The notes under the pieces are model-generated. The model saw only the letters and a list, made by a program, of their open reading frames with translations. It searched no databases and was not told the origin of the DNA. Positions 18,321 to 27,478 of a stretch of DNA of 64,000 bases are shown piece by piece (positions within the stretch are counted from its first letter, which is position 1; each line of letters opens with the position of its first letter). A program made the translations under genes and the position numbers. Source of the stretch: Peribacillus asahii (GTDB taxonomy: Bacteria; Bacillota; Bacilli; Bacillales; DSM-1321); NCBI RefSeq assembly GCF_004006295.1, contig NZ_CP026095.1, positions 4,552,501-4,616,500 of the forward strand, written 5' to 3'.

Positions 18321-18572
18321 TCATGCACCTTCATTGACGATGTCAACAATATGAGTCCACGTTGAGATTTTAAATACATCTACTGCATTTCCGCTCCCAA
18401 TGACACTATACCCAATTAATGCCCCAATGATAACCATAAGGACGATTAAAGCAGCAACAATCAACAACCGAAGCCAAATTGGTAACAGTCGAATTTTAAT
18501 TTTCTCATTTTGTCTTACTTCCTGTTTTGGTTCTTCTTCCCACTGTTGTTTTGTTAAACTTCTTTGCTCCAT
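18321..18572 (-). CDS. EpuA-family small membrane protein
   Basis: An 83-residue protein with a charged N-terminal half, one membrane helix near residues 33-57 (LPIWLRLLIVAALIVLMVII) and the terminal KISTWTHIVDIV typical of the EpuA family. Databases often label this family DNA-directed RNA polymerase subunit beta, which is a misleading name: the protein has no polymerase motif. The role is unknown. It lies 33 bases upstream of fabZ and is probably cotranscribed with it. Confidence 0.78.
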   Translation of the reverse strand: MEQRSLTKQQWEEEPKQEVRQNEKIKIRLLPIWLRLLIVAALIVLMVIIGALIGYSVIGSGNAVDVFKISTWTHIVDIVNEGA

Positions 18573-18679
18573 TTTATATCATGTAAGCTCCTTTTTAGAG
18601 ATTCGCTTTAACTTTATCACGTTTTCATAAACAGTACGAGTCCCAACCTTTGGCAAGACTATGCCCATTTACGAAATGT

Positions 18680-19513
18680 TTAACGAATCGAATTTACTAA
18701 GCCTAACATTTGATCTGCCATCGTGATGGAACGCGATTGGAATTGATACATTCTTTGCGCTGTAATTAAATCTGTCATTTCCTTTGAAAGATCGACATTA
18801 GATGATTCAAGTGCACCTTGTTTCATCGAAATATCTGTGCGTAAAGCGCCTGTTAGTTCAGTCAATACATCATCAGCCGTTACACCTAAGCCATCATAGT
18901 TATCCGGAAGCCCATATAAATTATCGCCTAGCTTTTCAAGGAATTGCGGCTTTTGAACCGATACAACACCTAGATTGAAGGTTTGTTCCCCTCCATCTGT
19001 TGTGATTGCCTTTAATATGCCTTCATCAGAAATTTGGATTTCTTTAATGTCACCTTCAATGACAATGTCGTTACCGTTTTCATCAAGCACGGTATGCCCG
19101 TCTGCTGTTACAAGCATGTTTTCATTTCCATTAGGCGATAGATAAAACGCACCGTCTCTTGATAAACGAATGACGTTCCCTTCTTCTACACCAATCATAA
19201 AGTATAAGTTTTCCTTTGTGAAAGCTACATCTAAATCCCGATTTGTCGTCTTTAGGGAACCTTGAGACTGTACATTTTGAATTTGGCCAATCTTTGCTCC
19301 GTTTCCTTGACGAATCCCAAGCGGTGTTAAACGGCCCACTTCAGCTGCTTGATTTGGTTGATTATTCAATTGCTGAACAAGTAAATCTGTAAAGCTTGCT
19401 TCGCCTCGCTTAAAACCAGTTGTTTCAACATTGGCCATATTATTGCTAATAACATCGATTTGTTTTTGCAATTGGCCTAGCGTATTGCTTGCTGCTATCA
19501 TCGTTCGATTCAT
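18680..19513 (-). CDS. flhP: flagellar hook-basal body protein FlhP
   Basis: Flagellar rod protein of the FlgF/FlgG family, 277 residues. The N-terminal rod motif (SNNMANVETTGFKRGEA) and a C-terminal helix beginning SSNVDLSKEMTDLI are the two conserved ends that pack in the axial structure. In B. subtilis FlhO and FlhP form the distal rod. GGAGG precedes the ATG. It is 35 bases downstream of flhO, in one operon. Confidence 0.92.
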   Translation of the reverse strand: MNRTMIAASNTLGQLQKQIDVISNNMANVETTGFKRGEASFTDLLVQQLNNQPNQAAEVGRLTPLGIRQGNGAKIGQIQNVQSQGSLKTTNRDLDVAFTKENLYFMIGVEEGNVIRLSRDGAFYLSPNGNENMLVTADGHTVLDENGNDIVIEGDIKEIQISDEGILKAITTDGGEQTFNLGVVSVQKPQFLEKLGDNLYGLPDNYDGLGVTADDVLTELTGALRTDISMKQGALESSNVDLSKEMTDLITAQRMYQFQSRSITMADQMLGLVNSIR

Positions 19514-19548
19514 CTCTATCCTCCTTCATTTACGCTGATTTCTTGAAA

Positions 19549-20385
19549 TTAGCCAATTTTACCTACTTCATTCACCGTTTTATTTAAGCTTTGATCATAA
19601 GCCTGCAGCACTTTTTGATTGGCTTCAAAAGAACGATATACAGACAACATTTCCGTCATTGTCTGCGCTGCATCTACATTGGAGCTTTCAATATACCCTT
19701 GCTTGATTGTAAAAAATACGTCGTCCTCATCGTACGCATTCGTAAGTTCTGCATCGGCACTAAAAAGACCATCGCCTTCTTTTACAAGCTGCCCAGCAGG
19801 GTCATTGGAATACGCAATGCCAATTTGAGCGACCTGTGCGGCGTCTTGTAAAATAACACCATTATCTGATACTGTAAACTGATCATTATCTAGTTGAATC
19901 CGCTCGTTATTCTCATCTAACACATAATAGCCGCCGGACGTTGTTAAATATCCTTCACCATCCAAGGTAAAGTTTCCATTGCGTGTGTAACGTACATCAC
20001 CATTCCCATTTTGAACAGTAAAAAACAACGCACCCGCTACACCCGTCTCTTCATCAATGGGCATTTCGCCATGCACTAAGGCAAGATCTGTTTTCAAATC
20101 TGTTTGTTTAATATCACCTTGTTTAAATAGCGGATTCGTTTCTTGTATATATACGCCTGTATTCAAGCTGCCGACCTGTGCAAAAGAAGGCACTTTCTTT
20201 TCATTCCCATTCGGGATCGTTTCATCTGCGATTCGATTCAGCAGCATTTCTGGAAAAGAGCGTACACTCGATTGATCAGCTTTATAGCCCGGGGTATTCG
20301 CATTCGCCATATTGTTTGTTAACATTTCTGTCCGTCTTTGCTGAGTTAGCATCCCTGAAGCTGCTGTATAAAATCCTCTTAGCAT
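19549..20385 (-). CDS. flhO: flagellar hook-basal body protein FlhO
   Basis: 278-residue rod protein, paralogue of FlhP. It opens with LRGFYTAASGMLTQQRRTEM and NNMANANTPGYKAD and ends with SSNVDAAQTMTEML and VLQAYDQSLNKTVNEVG, the family's conserved termini. An AAGGAG site precedes the ATG. The mbl-flhO-flhP order, away from the main flagellar cluster, is as in B. subtilis. Confidence 0.92.
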   Translation of the reverse strand: MLRGFYTAASGMLTQQRRTEMLTNNMANANTPGYKADQSSVRSFPEMLLNRIADETIPNGNEKKVPSFAQVGSLNTGVYIQETNPLFKQGDIKQTDLKTDLALVHGEMPIDEETGVAGALFFTVQNGNGDVRYTRNGNFTLDGEGYLTTSGGYYVLDENNERIQLDNDQFTVSDNGVILQDAAQVAQIGIAYSNDPAGQLVKEGDGLFSADAELTNAYDEDDVFFTIKQGYIESSNVDAAQTMTEMLSVYRSFEANQKVLQAYDQSLNKTVNEVGKIG

Positions 20386-20522
20386 CCTTATCGCTCCTTA
20401 TCATATGTACCGTTCCATTTTTGACCGTATATGTACATTATCGGCTGCTTCTATCTATATTTGAAGTGAAAAGTGCAGGAGAATATTGGTATGAAGTATC
20501 AAGGAACTCTCTTAAAGGCTAT

Positions 20523-20592
20523 ACAAAAAAGGATCTATTGCTCAACGGGCTTCTGTTTCATCCCCTACTTATCTGAACGTTAGATCCTTCTT
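20523..20592 (-). terminator. large-loop hairpin/terminator after mbl
   Basis: Minus-strand stem AAGGATCTA (with CGTTCA further in) pairs with TAGATCCTT about 45 bases later, followed by TTTTTTG. The loop is unusually large for an intrinsic terminator. It lies just after the mbl stop codon. Confidence 0.55.
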
Positions 20593-20601
20593 CCACATCA
20601 T

Positions 20602-21603
20602 TTAATTAAATTTACGTTTTGGCAACTTGTCCATATTATCAAGCATGACACCTGTTCCGACTGCCACACAATCCATTGGATTTTCCGCTACTAATACGGG
20701 TACTTTTAACTCTTCTGCAAGAAGTAAGTCAATACCGTGCAACAATGCACCGCCGCCTGTTAAAATAACACCACGATCGATAATATCCGCTGAGAGTTCT
20801 GGCGGTGTTCTTTCAAGCACACTTTTCGCCGCTTGAACAATGACCGATACTTGTTCGCGAAGAGCTTCTTCAATTTCCTCTGAATTCACCGTAATCGTTC
20901 TCGGTAGACCCGAAACCATATCACGCCCGCGAATTTCGATTTCTTCTTTACGTGAACCAGGGAAAACAGTCGCTACTTGAATTTTAATATTTTCTGCTGT
21001 GCGCTCCCCAATAAGCAGCTTATATTGACGTTTAACATAGTGTAAAATCTCATTGTCAAATTTATCCCCAGCCATTTTAATCGAAGAAGATGTAACGATA
21101 TCCCCCATAGAAAGAACCGCGATGTCTGTCGTTCCGCCACCGATATCAACGACCATGTTTCCGCTCGGTTGGAAAATATCCATTCCTGCTCCAATTGCAG
21201 CTACCTTTGGTTCCTCTTCTAAATACACCTTTTTACCGCCGCTTTTTTCTGCTGCTTCTTTAATCGCTTTTTGTTCAACGCTTGTAATATTTGTTGGACA
21301 ACAAATTAAAATTCTTGGCTTAGAAAGGAAACCTTTCACATTCAATTTATTAATAAAATGTTTAAGCATCGCTTCTGTAACATCAAAGTCTGCAATTACT
21401 CCATCTTTTAACGGACGAATAGCCATAATATTTCCAGGTGTACGTCCGACCATTTTTCTTGCTTCCTCACCGACAGCCAACACACGATTTGTATTTTTAT
21501 CGATCGCCACAACAGATGGCTCATTTAAAACGATCCCTTTGCCTTTAACATGTATTAGAACATTTGCTGTTCCAAGATCAATCCCAATATCTCTAGCAAA
21601 CAT
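20602..21603 (-). CDS. mbl: rod-shape determining protein Mbl (MreB family)
   Basis: Bacterial actin homologue of 333 residues that guides lateral wall synthesis with the Rod complex under the membrane. The actin ATPase motifs are visible: phosphate-1 loop DIGIDLGTANVLIH at the start, phosphate-2 VVDIGGGTTDIAVLS near 160, and adenosine motif GVILTGGGALLHGID near 285. I take the ATG at 21603, which has AAGGAGG ahead of it and matches known Mbl N-termini; the longer frame to 21669 has no support. The neighbours spoIIID and flhO identify it as Mbl rather than MreB or MreBH. Confidence 0.96.
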   Translation of the reverse strand: MFARDIGIDLGTANVLIHVKGKGIVLNEPSVVAIDKNTNRVLAVGEEARKMVGRTPGNIMAIRPLKDGVIADFDVTEAMLKHFINKLNVKGFLSKPRILICCPTNITSVEQKAIKEAAEKSGGKKVYLEEEPKVAAIGAGMDIFQPSGNMVVDIGGGTTDIAVLSMGDIVTSSSIKMAGDKFDNEILHYVKRQYKLLIGERTAENIKIQVATVFPGSRKEEIEIRGRDMVSGLPRTITVNSEEIEEALREQVSVIVQAAKSVLERTPPELSADIIDRGVILTGGGALLHGIDLLLAEELKVPVLVAENPMDCVAVGTGVMLDNMDKLPKRKFN

Positions 21604-21854
21604 TTGTTTATATCCTCCTTGATTATCCTCACATGAAACCGAAACTATCCTAATTTTATATTTTATCATATTGTCTTATGACAAGTAAGAGTCAAAACAG
21701 AAATCCTGTCGAATCATGTCTCTTACGGTAAGAAATACATAAGCGACTCTTATCTTGTCACGACAAACTAAACATCAGAACGTACCAAGTGTTTTCATGT
21801 CTAGTTAAAAAATCACGACCTTTATAAGGTACCATATTCCTACCTAAAATGCCT

Positions 21855-21886
21855 AAAAAAAACCACCTACAACATTTGTAAGTGGC
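21855..21886 (-). terminator. intrinsic terminator after spoIIID
   Basis: Minus-strand stem around CCACTTACAA/TTGTAGGTGG followed by eight T residues, immediately after the spoIIID stop codon. Confidence 0.82.
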
Positions 21887-21894
21887 TTCGGTTA

Positions 21895-22167
21895 TTACTT
21901 CACAATTTCTTCCTCTCTCTCAGAGCGCTTATATTTGAGCTTGGTTGCTTCGCCTCCTCTAAGGTGACGAATGGATTTATGATAATCCAATATATCCTTC
22001 ACTTCATTAGCCAATTCAGGATTGATTTCTGGAAGTCTTTCGGTTAAATCTTTGTGAACGGTACTTTTGGATACACCAAACTCTTTTGCAATGACACGCA
22101 CTGTTTTCCTTGTTTCCACGATATACTTTCCTATCTTGATAGTTCTTTCTTTGATGTAATCGTGCAC
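21895..22167 (-). CDS. spoIIID: sporulation transcription factor SpoIIID
   Basis: DNA-binding regulator of the mother cell, 90 residues, which tunes the sigma-E regulon and sigK. The helix-turn-helix (TVRVIAKEFGVSKSTVHKDL) and the basic C-terminal segment (HLRGGEATKLKYKRS) that both contact DNA in B. subtilis SpoIIID are present. Translation should begin at GTG 22167, giving VHDYIKERT, since GGGGAGG is correctly placed and the protein then matches the family; a longer frame to 22242 exists but its extra residues are not family-like. Confidence 0.95.
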   Translation of the reverse strand: MHDYIKERTIKIGKYIVETRKTVRVIAKEFGVSKSTVHKDLTERLPEINPELANEVKDILDYHKSIRHLRGGEATKLKYKRSEREEEIVK

Positions 22168-22457
22168 ACCACTCGACCTCCCCAAGTTGGATGTGAGAAG
22201 TGTGAAATGAGATTCGTTTGTCGAATCTAATGGTGCTAACATTTTCCTTCAATTATAATAGACGAGTCCTCACCTCAAACACTCTCTTTGTACGGTTTCT
22301 AACAGTGTATTAGCTTGGGTAAAGATATATACCATAGGACAAGTGTTTTTTTCAAAAAATTGACGATATTGGGCTTTTTAAATAAATAATAAATATAAAT
22401 AGCTGTTTATCTTCTATCGAAATTTTTAATTTATCGTCGAGTTTTTCATTTTGTCTA
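22168..22457. other. leader and upstream region of spoIIID
   Basis: The leader contains a 7-bp hairpin AGATTCG/CGAATCT (22210-22216 and 22222-22228) about 45 bases before the start codon. A TATAAT-like hexamer lies near 22250, but no convincing sigma-E promoter could be picked out. The remainder up to the spoIIQ terminator is A/T-rich with nothing recognisable. Confidence 0.35.
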
Positions 22458-22490
22458 TAGCAAAAGAAACCCGCCTGTGGACGAGTTTCC
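22458..22490 (-). terminator. probable terminator after spoIIQ
   Basis: Minus-strand stem GAAACTCG/CGGGTTTC followed by TTTTG, about 50 bases after the spoIIQ stop codon. Confidence 0.65.
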
Positions 22491-22540
22491 TGCACCAAAT
22501 TGTTCAGTTGTCGCATCATAACATGGGTTGACGAATGCTT

Positions 22541-23347
22541 TTATTGTACTGGTTGTTCGTCTGCTTCGTTTGAATTGCTGTTCTCTTCTTGACTTGGCTC
22601 TTCTTTTGTATCTTCTTTTGGTTCTGGTTCTGCTTCTACTTCTTCATCATCTGAAGATACAGATTCTGTTTGAATAGAAGAAGCTTGCTTACCTTCGTAA
22701 TCACTTGGATTTACTGCAACTTTATCTTTGCGGATTTCAAAGTGAACATGTGTACCTGCGTCTTCATTGATTTGACTTTTTCCTGCAGTAGCAATTGCTT
22801 GCCCTTGCTTCACTTGATCTCCAACCGCAACTTGAATGTCTGTAACAGCTTGATAACGTGTTACAACACCATCTTCATGCTCTACTTCAATGACATTTCC
22901 TAATAAAGCATCTTCTTGCACTTTTGTTACAATGCCACTTAAAGCAGCTACTACATCAAAGGCTTTTCCATCTTTTTGTGCGATATCAATTCCTTTGTTT
23001 GGCTCATAGCGGTTATCATAAGAAACCAATGCTTCTTCCTGTGCTTTTTCATCAGCATTCACATCATAGAATGGCTTCTTTACGACAGTACTCGCAACAT
23101 CTTTCACTGGCATTTGAATCGATTCAAGACTGCTGTTTACTTCAACTGCAGGCTCATCGTAATTTTCACCTGATTGTGCTGAATCCTCTACCTTATCAGG
23201 ACTAGCTGAGTTGTTGAAGCTATTTTGAACGATAAATACCAAGGCTAGGATAAGAGCTGCACTTGAAATGTAGATTGCTGGTAACGCCCAACGTTTTTTC
23301 AGAATACGTCGGAATTTGGAAGTAGATTTCTTTTCTTCCTCTCTCAT
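22541..23347 (-). CDS. spoIIQ: stage II sporulation protein Q
   Basis: Forespore membrane protein of 268 residues that docks across the intermembrane space to SpoIIIAH, holding the engulfing membranes and the channel. One membrane helix spans about residues 22-43. A LytM/M23 domain (about 95-210) keeps the HVHFEIRKD block, but the metal-binding His of the HxxxD motif is replaced in NKGIDIA, so like B. subtilis SpoIIQ it should lack peptidase activity. The last 45 residues are an acidic Ser/Glu tail. ATG 23347 has GAGGTG ahead. Confidence 0.94.
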   Translation of the reverse strand: MREEEKKSTSKFRRILKKRWALPAIYISSAALILALVFIVQNSFNNSASPDKVEDSAQSGENYDEPAVEVNSSLESIQMPVKDVASTVVKKPFYDVNADEKAQEEALVSYDNRYEPNKGIDIAQKDGKAFDVVAALSGIVTKVQEDALLGNVIEVEHEDGVVTRYQAVTDIQVAVGDQVKQGQAIATAGKSQINEDAGTHVHFEIRKDKVAVNPSDYEGKQASSIQTESVSSDDEEVEAEPEPKEDTKEEPSQEENSNSNEADEQPVQ

Positions 23348-23420
23348 AATTATCACCTCAGCAATCATTCTGAACAGATTGCTAAAATAATATACATATC
23401 CTGAAAAATATTTTTAGATT

Positions 23421-23450
23421 TATTTTGTGACAAAGGTATTCCTTTTATGC
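23421..23450 (-). promoter_or_regulatory. candidate sigma-F promoter of spoIIQ
   Basis: Minus strand GCATA (23446-23450), 15 bases, TCACAAAATA (23421-23430). The -35 and spacing fit the forespore consensus GYATA-N15-GGNNANAHTR; the leading GG of the -10 is missing. spoIIQ is sigma-F-driven in B. subtilis. Confidence 0.4.
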
Positions 23451-23573
23451 AAAGAAATTTGAAATGGTAAAATTATGACGACATTTGCTGAGATAATCTC
23501 CCTTGTTCATTCCACTCTGCTGTATTTCCTGTTAAAATGACTAATAGTATAGATAACAAAGGATGTTTTGTAG

Positions 23574-23999
23574 ATGCAGAAAGCTTTTCGCGTTACGTTG
23601 ACGCTATTACCGCTCATTTATATGATTGCCATTTGGGTCATGTCGAGCATGCCGGATGATACGTTTATTGAGTTGCCTTCATCGGCCACAGATCGCTTCG
23701 TAAAAGAGGCACTTCACTTAGTTGCCTTCGCCATTTTGTATATGCTGTTTGTGGCCGCTTTTGCTGCCAACCACAAGTTAACAGCTAGTTTGAGCTTGCT
23801 GGCTGCGATTGCCGCTAGCCTGTATGGAATTGTTGATGAAATCCATCAATCATTTGTGCCGGCGCGTTCTGCTACACTGATTGATGTCGTTAAAGATATC
23901 ATCGGAGTGCTTGCTGCTTATTTCCACGTTCAATATCACTATTTCAAGCGTAAGCGAGGCTTCTTAACCATTATTGAAAAATTAACCGACAAAAAATAA
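23574..23999 (+). CDS. ywnJ: VanZ-family membrane protein, YwnJ-like
   Basis: A 141-residue integral membrane protein with four hydrophobic segments and the VanZ signature near residue 85 (YGIVDEIHQSFVPARSATLIDV). VanZ of enterococci gives low-level teicoplanin resistance; the molecular role of chromosomal homologues is unknown. It stands divergent from spoIIQ, the position I recall for ywnJ in B. subtilis, which is the basis for the symbol. Confidence 0.8.
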   Translation: MQKAFRVTLTLLPLIYMIAIWVMSSMPDDTFIELPSSATDRFVKEALHLVAFAILYMLFVAAFAANHKLTASLSLLAAIAASLYGIVDEIHQSFVPARSATLIDVVKDIIGVLAAYFHVQYHYFKRKRGFLTIIEKLTDKK

Positions 24000-24028
24000 G
24001 AGCTGGAATCCCAGCTCTTATTTTTTTA
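23995..24028. terminator. bidirectional terminator between ywnJ and spoIID
   Basis: AATAAGAGCTGG pairs with CCAGCTCTTATT and is followed by T7. It contains the ywnJ stop codon and ends inside the last codons of the convergent spoIID. Confidence 0.82.
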
Positions 24029-25049
24029 CTGTTAGCGTATTCACCCACTTGTTTGATGACTGAACCGTAACCCCTTTATAATAATACTTTACGATGTCTT
24101 TATAGCTTTTTCCTTCCTGAGCCATGCCGTTCGCTCCATATTGGCTCATTCCTACTCCGTGGCCATACCCTTTTGTCGTAATGATAATTTGATTACCTTG
24201 ACGTTCCCAGCTAAAATCGGAGGACATTAAATGTAGTTTTTCCCGAATTTGCTTCCCTGTTAATTCTTTTCCGTTAATTCTTACAACTCCTACTCTCTTC
24301 CCTGCTGTCCGTTCAACAACTGTTCCAATTTCTGTCCCACTCGGAACATTCACACCTAATTTTTGTTCAAAATCTGCCACTGTCATCACGACTTTGTTAT
24401 AAAATTTCGGAGATTCTGTATCCCAAGGGCTTGAAACACTCTTTAAATAAGGATAAGCAGCTTTCCAATATTCTTCAGAGTTTTCCGTATATCCGTTACT
24501 CGTGGAAAAAAAAGTAGCTGTAATAGGATCATCATCATATGTTAAAATCTGCCCCGCTGTCTCCTGTACAGCTCCCTTTATCTTTTGAAGGTTCTGTTTA
24601 TACTGAGAGCCCCATAACTCTTTTAGCTCTTGATCGCTTTTATACACTTGGTGGTTTTCACCGTCACTTACATCTGCATTAGCTGGTAACCCTGTTCGGT
24701 CTCCTTGAATGAGCTGGTTGACAATATACGTTCTAGCTGTTAATGCTTGAGCTTTCAGCGCTTCTTTTTCAAAGTGAACGGGCATTTCAGCTGCAACGAC
24801 ACCAATTAAATACGATTCAAGCGGTAATTTTTGAACTTGCTTAGACGTTGTTCGAAGCACAGCTACTTCGACAGCCGGCTCTTTCATCTTCTCCTTACTT
24901 TGTTCATTCGTTGCCTTTTGTTCAATATTTTCCGTTAATTTTCCAAACGTTGTATCATTGGAAAACGGAAGCACAAGCATAGCTGGAAGGAGGATGATCA
25001 CGACGATTACAACGACTACTAGCATGAACATCGGTTTAAGTGCTTTCAA
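24018..25049 (-). CDS. spoIID: stage II sporulation protein D
   Basis: Lytic transglycosylase of 343 residues that cleaves septal peptidoglycan with SpoIIP and SpoIIM during engulfment. An N-terminal membrane anchor (about 8-28) precedes the SpoIID domain with the catalytic-Glu region VVAAEMPVHFEKEALKAQ and the C-terminal block GYGHGVGMSQYGANGMA. The start is a TTG with GGGAGG upstream. A sigma-E-like -10 lies about 40 bases before it. Confidence 0.95.
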   Translation of the reverse strand: MKALKPMFMLVVVVIVVIILLPAMLVLPFSNDTTFGKLTENIEQKATNEQSKEKMKEPAVEVAVLRTTSKQVQKLPLESYLIGVVAAEMPVHFEKEALKAQALTARTYIVNQLIQGDRTGLPANADVSDGENHQVYKSDQELKELWGSQYKQNLQKIKGAVQETAGQILTYDDDPITATFFSTSNGYTENSEEYWKAAYPYLKSVSSPWDTESPKFYNKVVMTVADFEQKLGVNVPSGTEIGTVVERTAGKRVGVVRINGKELTGKQIREKLHLMSSDFSWERQGNQIIITTKGYGHGVGMSQYGANGMAQEGKSYKDIVKYYYKGVTVQSSNKWVNTLTVKK

Positions 25050-25089
25050 AGTTCCTTGGCCTCCCTACACATTTTCTACTCTCCTCATA

Positions 25090-25097
25090 AATGTATG
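25090..25097 (-). promoter_or_regulatory. candidate sigma-E -10 of spoIID
   Basis: The minus strand reads CATACATT, a full match to the sigma-E -10 pattern CATANNNT, about 41 bases before the spoIID start. The -35 region (GTTCTACTT) is only a partial match. Confidence 0.4.
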
Positions 25098-25154
25098 GAA
25101 GTGGACAAGCAAGTAGAACTAAAATAATCGATTGGCATGATTTTTCACGAATTT

Positions 25155-25226
25155 GGCGGGATTATCAGGGAATTTGGCGGGATTTTTTGCAAATTTAGCG
25201 GGATTATCGGAGAATTTGGCGGGATT
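25155..25226. repeat. 21-bp repeat array B (GGCGGGATT family)
   Basis: Four units start at 25155, 25176, 25197 and 25218, exactly 21 bases apart, each being (G/A)GCGGGATT plus a 12-base spacer ending in AATTT. The third unit has A in place of the first G. It lies between spoIID (upstream side) and the murAA terminator. Confidence 0.85.
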
Positions 25227-25239
25227 CCTTATCGAAAAA

Positions 25240-25268
25240 CAAAAAAAGACTGCGTTTCATCGCAGTCT
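25240..25268 (-). terminator. intrinsic terminator after murAA
   Basis: Perfect GACTGCG/CGCAGTC stem followed on the minus strand by seven T residues, about ten bases after the murAA stop codon. Confidence 0.85.
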
Positions 25269-25277
25269 CTCTATCTA

Positions 25278-26576
25278 TTACGCATTAATATCCAAAGCAA
25301 CCGTTTCCGTTGGCGTTACCTCTGTCACACGTTCGATGTCAGCTCCGAGTGCAGCTAACTTACCATGGAAATTCACATAGCCTCGATCTAGATGCTTCAA
25401 TTCTGTTACACGTGTAATGCCATCTGCAACAAGACCTGTTAAAATTAACGCCGCAGCCGCTCGTAAATCAGTTGCTGCTACTTCAGCACCTTGTAAATCA
25501 GATGGACCATTTGTAATAACAGAACGTCCTTCAATCTTGATGTTTGCATTCATTCTACGGAATTCCTCTACATGCATAAAACGGTTTTCGAACACCGTTT
25601 CTGTAATCATCCCTGTTCCTTCTGCACGAAGAAGCAAGGCCATCATCTGTGATTGCATATCCGTTGGGAAGCCTGGATGCGGCATCGTTTTAATATCGAC
25701 AGCTTTTAATTTTTCTGGTCCAATTACACGTAAGCCGTCCTCTTCTTCCGTAATCTCAACACCCATTTCTACCATCTTTGCAATCAAAGAAGTTAGATGT
25801 TCAGGAACGGCTCCTTTAACAAGTACGTTTCCACGCGTAATCGCAGCCGCTGTCATAAATGTACCTGCCTCAATACGATCAGGAATAATCGTATGCTCGG
25901 CACCATATAATTTCTTGACACCTTCAATTTTTATCGTTGCTGTTCCAGCTCCTTTGACCTTAGCTCCCATTTTATTCAAAAGGTTCGCTAAATCAACAAT
26001 TTCCGGTTCTTTTGCAACGTTTTCTAAAATTGTTGTACCTTCAGCCAATGTAGCAGCCATCATAATATTTTCTGTAGCACCTACACTTGGAAAGTCAAGG
26101 TAAACTCTTGCACCTTTTAATCCGCCTTCTACTTCCGCATCAATGAAGCCGTTCCCGACCTTCACCTTTGCTCCCATTGCTTCAAAGCCTTTTAAATGCT
26201 GATCAATTGGACGTGAACCAATCGCACAGCCGCCAGGCAATGCTACACGAGCACGGCCAGTTCTTGCAAGTAGTGAACCCATTACTAATACAGACGCGCG
26301 CATTTTACGTACATATTCAAATGGCGCTTCTTCTAAAAGCTCCTTTGATGCATCTACAGTTACTTGATTATTGTGAAAGGCAACCTCTGCATTCAAGTTG
26401 CGCAAAACTTCGTTAATTGTATATACATCGGAGAGCGTTGGAACATCATGAATGATACTTTTTCCATCGCTTGCTAATAAGGTTGCAGCGAGCACCGGCA
26501 AAACAGCGTTCTTAGCCCCTTCTACTTTAACTGTTCCGCTAAGCCGTTTTCCGCCGCGGACAATGATTTTTTCCAA
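25278..26576 (-). CDS. murAA: UDP-N-acetylglucosamine 1-carboxyvinyltransferase (MurA1)
   Basis: First committed enzyme of peptidoglycan precursor synthesis: transfers enolpyruvate from PEP to UDP-GlcNAc in the cytoplasm. The 432 residues include the N-terminal [14 protein letters not shown] block and the catalytic-Cys loop [18 protein letters not shown] near residue 117, the Cys also being the fosfomycin target. Translation starts at TTG with GGAGGGG upstream. Context with ywmB and spoIID identifies the essential MurAA; the other copy, murAB, is cut by the right end of the window. Confidence 0.96.
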   Translation of the reverse strand: MEKIIVRGGKRLSGTVKVEGAKNAVLPVLAATLLASDGKSIIHDVPTLSDVYTINEVLRNLNAEVAFHNNQVTVDASKELLEEAPFEYVRKMRASVLVMGSLLARTGRARVALPGGCAIGSRPIDQHLKGFEAMGAKVKVGNGFIDAEVEGGLKGARVYLDFPSVGATENIMMAATLAEGTTILENVAKEPEIVDLANLLNKMGAKVKGAGTATIKIEGVKKLYGAEHTIIPDRIEAGTFMTAAAITRGNVLVKGAVPEHLTSLIAKMVEMGVEITEEEDGLRVIGPEKLKAVDIKTMPHPGFPTDMQSQMMALLLRAEGTGMITETVFENRFMHVEEFRRMNANIKIEGRSVITNGPSDLQGAEVAATDLRAAAALILTGLVADGITRVTELKHLDRGYVNFHGKLAALGADIERVTEVTPTETVALDINA

Positions 26577-26608
26577 AAGTATTCCCCTCCGCGTCCATTT
26601 TCTCTATA

Positions 26609-27355
26609 TTAATATTCAAACGTAATGATGGGTGTGCCAATAACAAAACTTGTCCTTGCGCCCAATCCATCTGTCCGTAAACCAAGTTGCATATTGATTT
26701 TAGTATTCTTTAAACTTTGTGTAAATAAGGTAGAATGAGCAGAAGTAGAAACAAAGTTCTCATCCTCTACACCCTCTATTTCGCTTGCATTAAATCTTTG
26801 TAACAATTTTTCCATTTGTGCAGGTAAAGCCGAATTCATATTATCACTGATATACCCTTCCATACAAGCAAAAACTGAAGGAGTATCCATAAATATGCCA
26901 TTCATCCTGTGTTCAAGAGTTGTAATTAAGAAATGGGGATATCCTTTGTCCCATTTGTATCCCTTTACTTCATATATGATATAGGTAACGATGTTCGCAT
27001 GTTCCTTTGTTGTAACCATTCTGATTGATTCTGTCAGATGAGATTCGTGGCTGAATGTTGCTTCTGCCTTCCAAGCATCATCCTCATCGAAAAAGCTCCA
27101 TTGAAAGTCCGGATACTTTTGTTTTAAAGTATGCACCTTTCTCTCAAACTCTTCTTTTGTAGCAATCTCGTTATTTACTTCTCTCGCAAATACAGACCAC
27201 TCTTCTATGCTTACATTCTCTTCTTTTTCTAGATGTTCAGCGATTGTAACAATATCTAATTGATCCTTCGCCACCGTCGTACTATTCCCCCACACCATCA
27301 CCAACAGGCTGATAAATAATATGTATGTTAACATTTTATTGTTCCATTTATACAT
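26609..27355 (-). CDS. ywmB: YwmB-family exported protein
   Basis: A 248-residue protein with an N-terminal signal or anchor (KMLTYILFISLLVMVWG) and a YwmB domain, a TATA-box-binding-protein-like fold of unknown function found in Bacillales. The ATG at 27355 is chosen for its AGGAGGGAGGG site; the frame extends to 27421 without one. It sits 32 bases upstream of murAA, as in B. subtilis. Confidence 0.86.
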   Translation of the reverse strand: MYKWNNKMLTYILFISLLVMVWGNSTTVAKDQLDIVTIAEHLEKEENVSIEEWSVFAREVNNEIATKEEFERKVHTLKQKYPDFQWSFFDEDDAWKAEATFSHESHLTESIRMVTTKEHANIVTYIIYEVKGYKWDKGYPHFLITTLEHRMNGIFMDTPSVFACMEGYISDNMNSALPAQMEKLLQRFNASEIEGVEDENFVSTSAHSTLFTQSLKNTKINMQLGLRTDGLGARTSFVIGTPIITFEY

Positions 27356-27478
27356 GTTAAATCCCTCCCTCCTATCATTCTTGCCAGTGGAAGAGAGTTC
27401 ATACTCCATTTTTTTCGCCAATTGATGACATGCTCGTTAAGTAACTAGAAATAGATAGTTATACACAGTACATGTTGC

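Noticed and set aside
25137..25380. Two overlapping ORFs with heptapeptide repeats (EFGGIIR-like and NLAGLSG-like)
   Set aside because: The repeats come from the 21-bp DNA array, whose length is a multiple of three. Both frames run antisense into murAA and lack ribosome sites.
25417..26103. Long plus-strand ORF (228 codons) inside murAA
   Set aside because: Antisense shadow of murAA with no ribosome site or domain.
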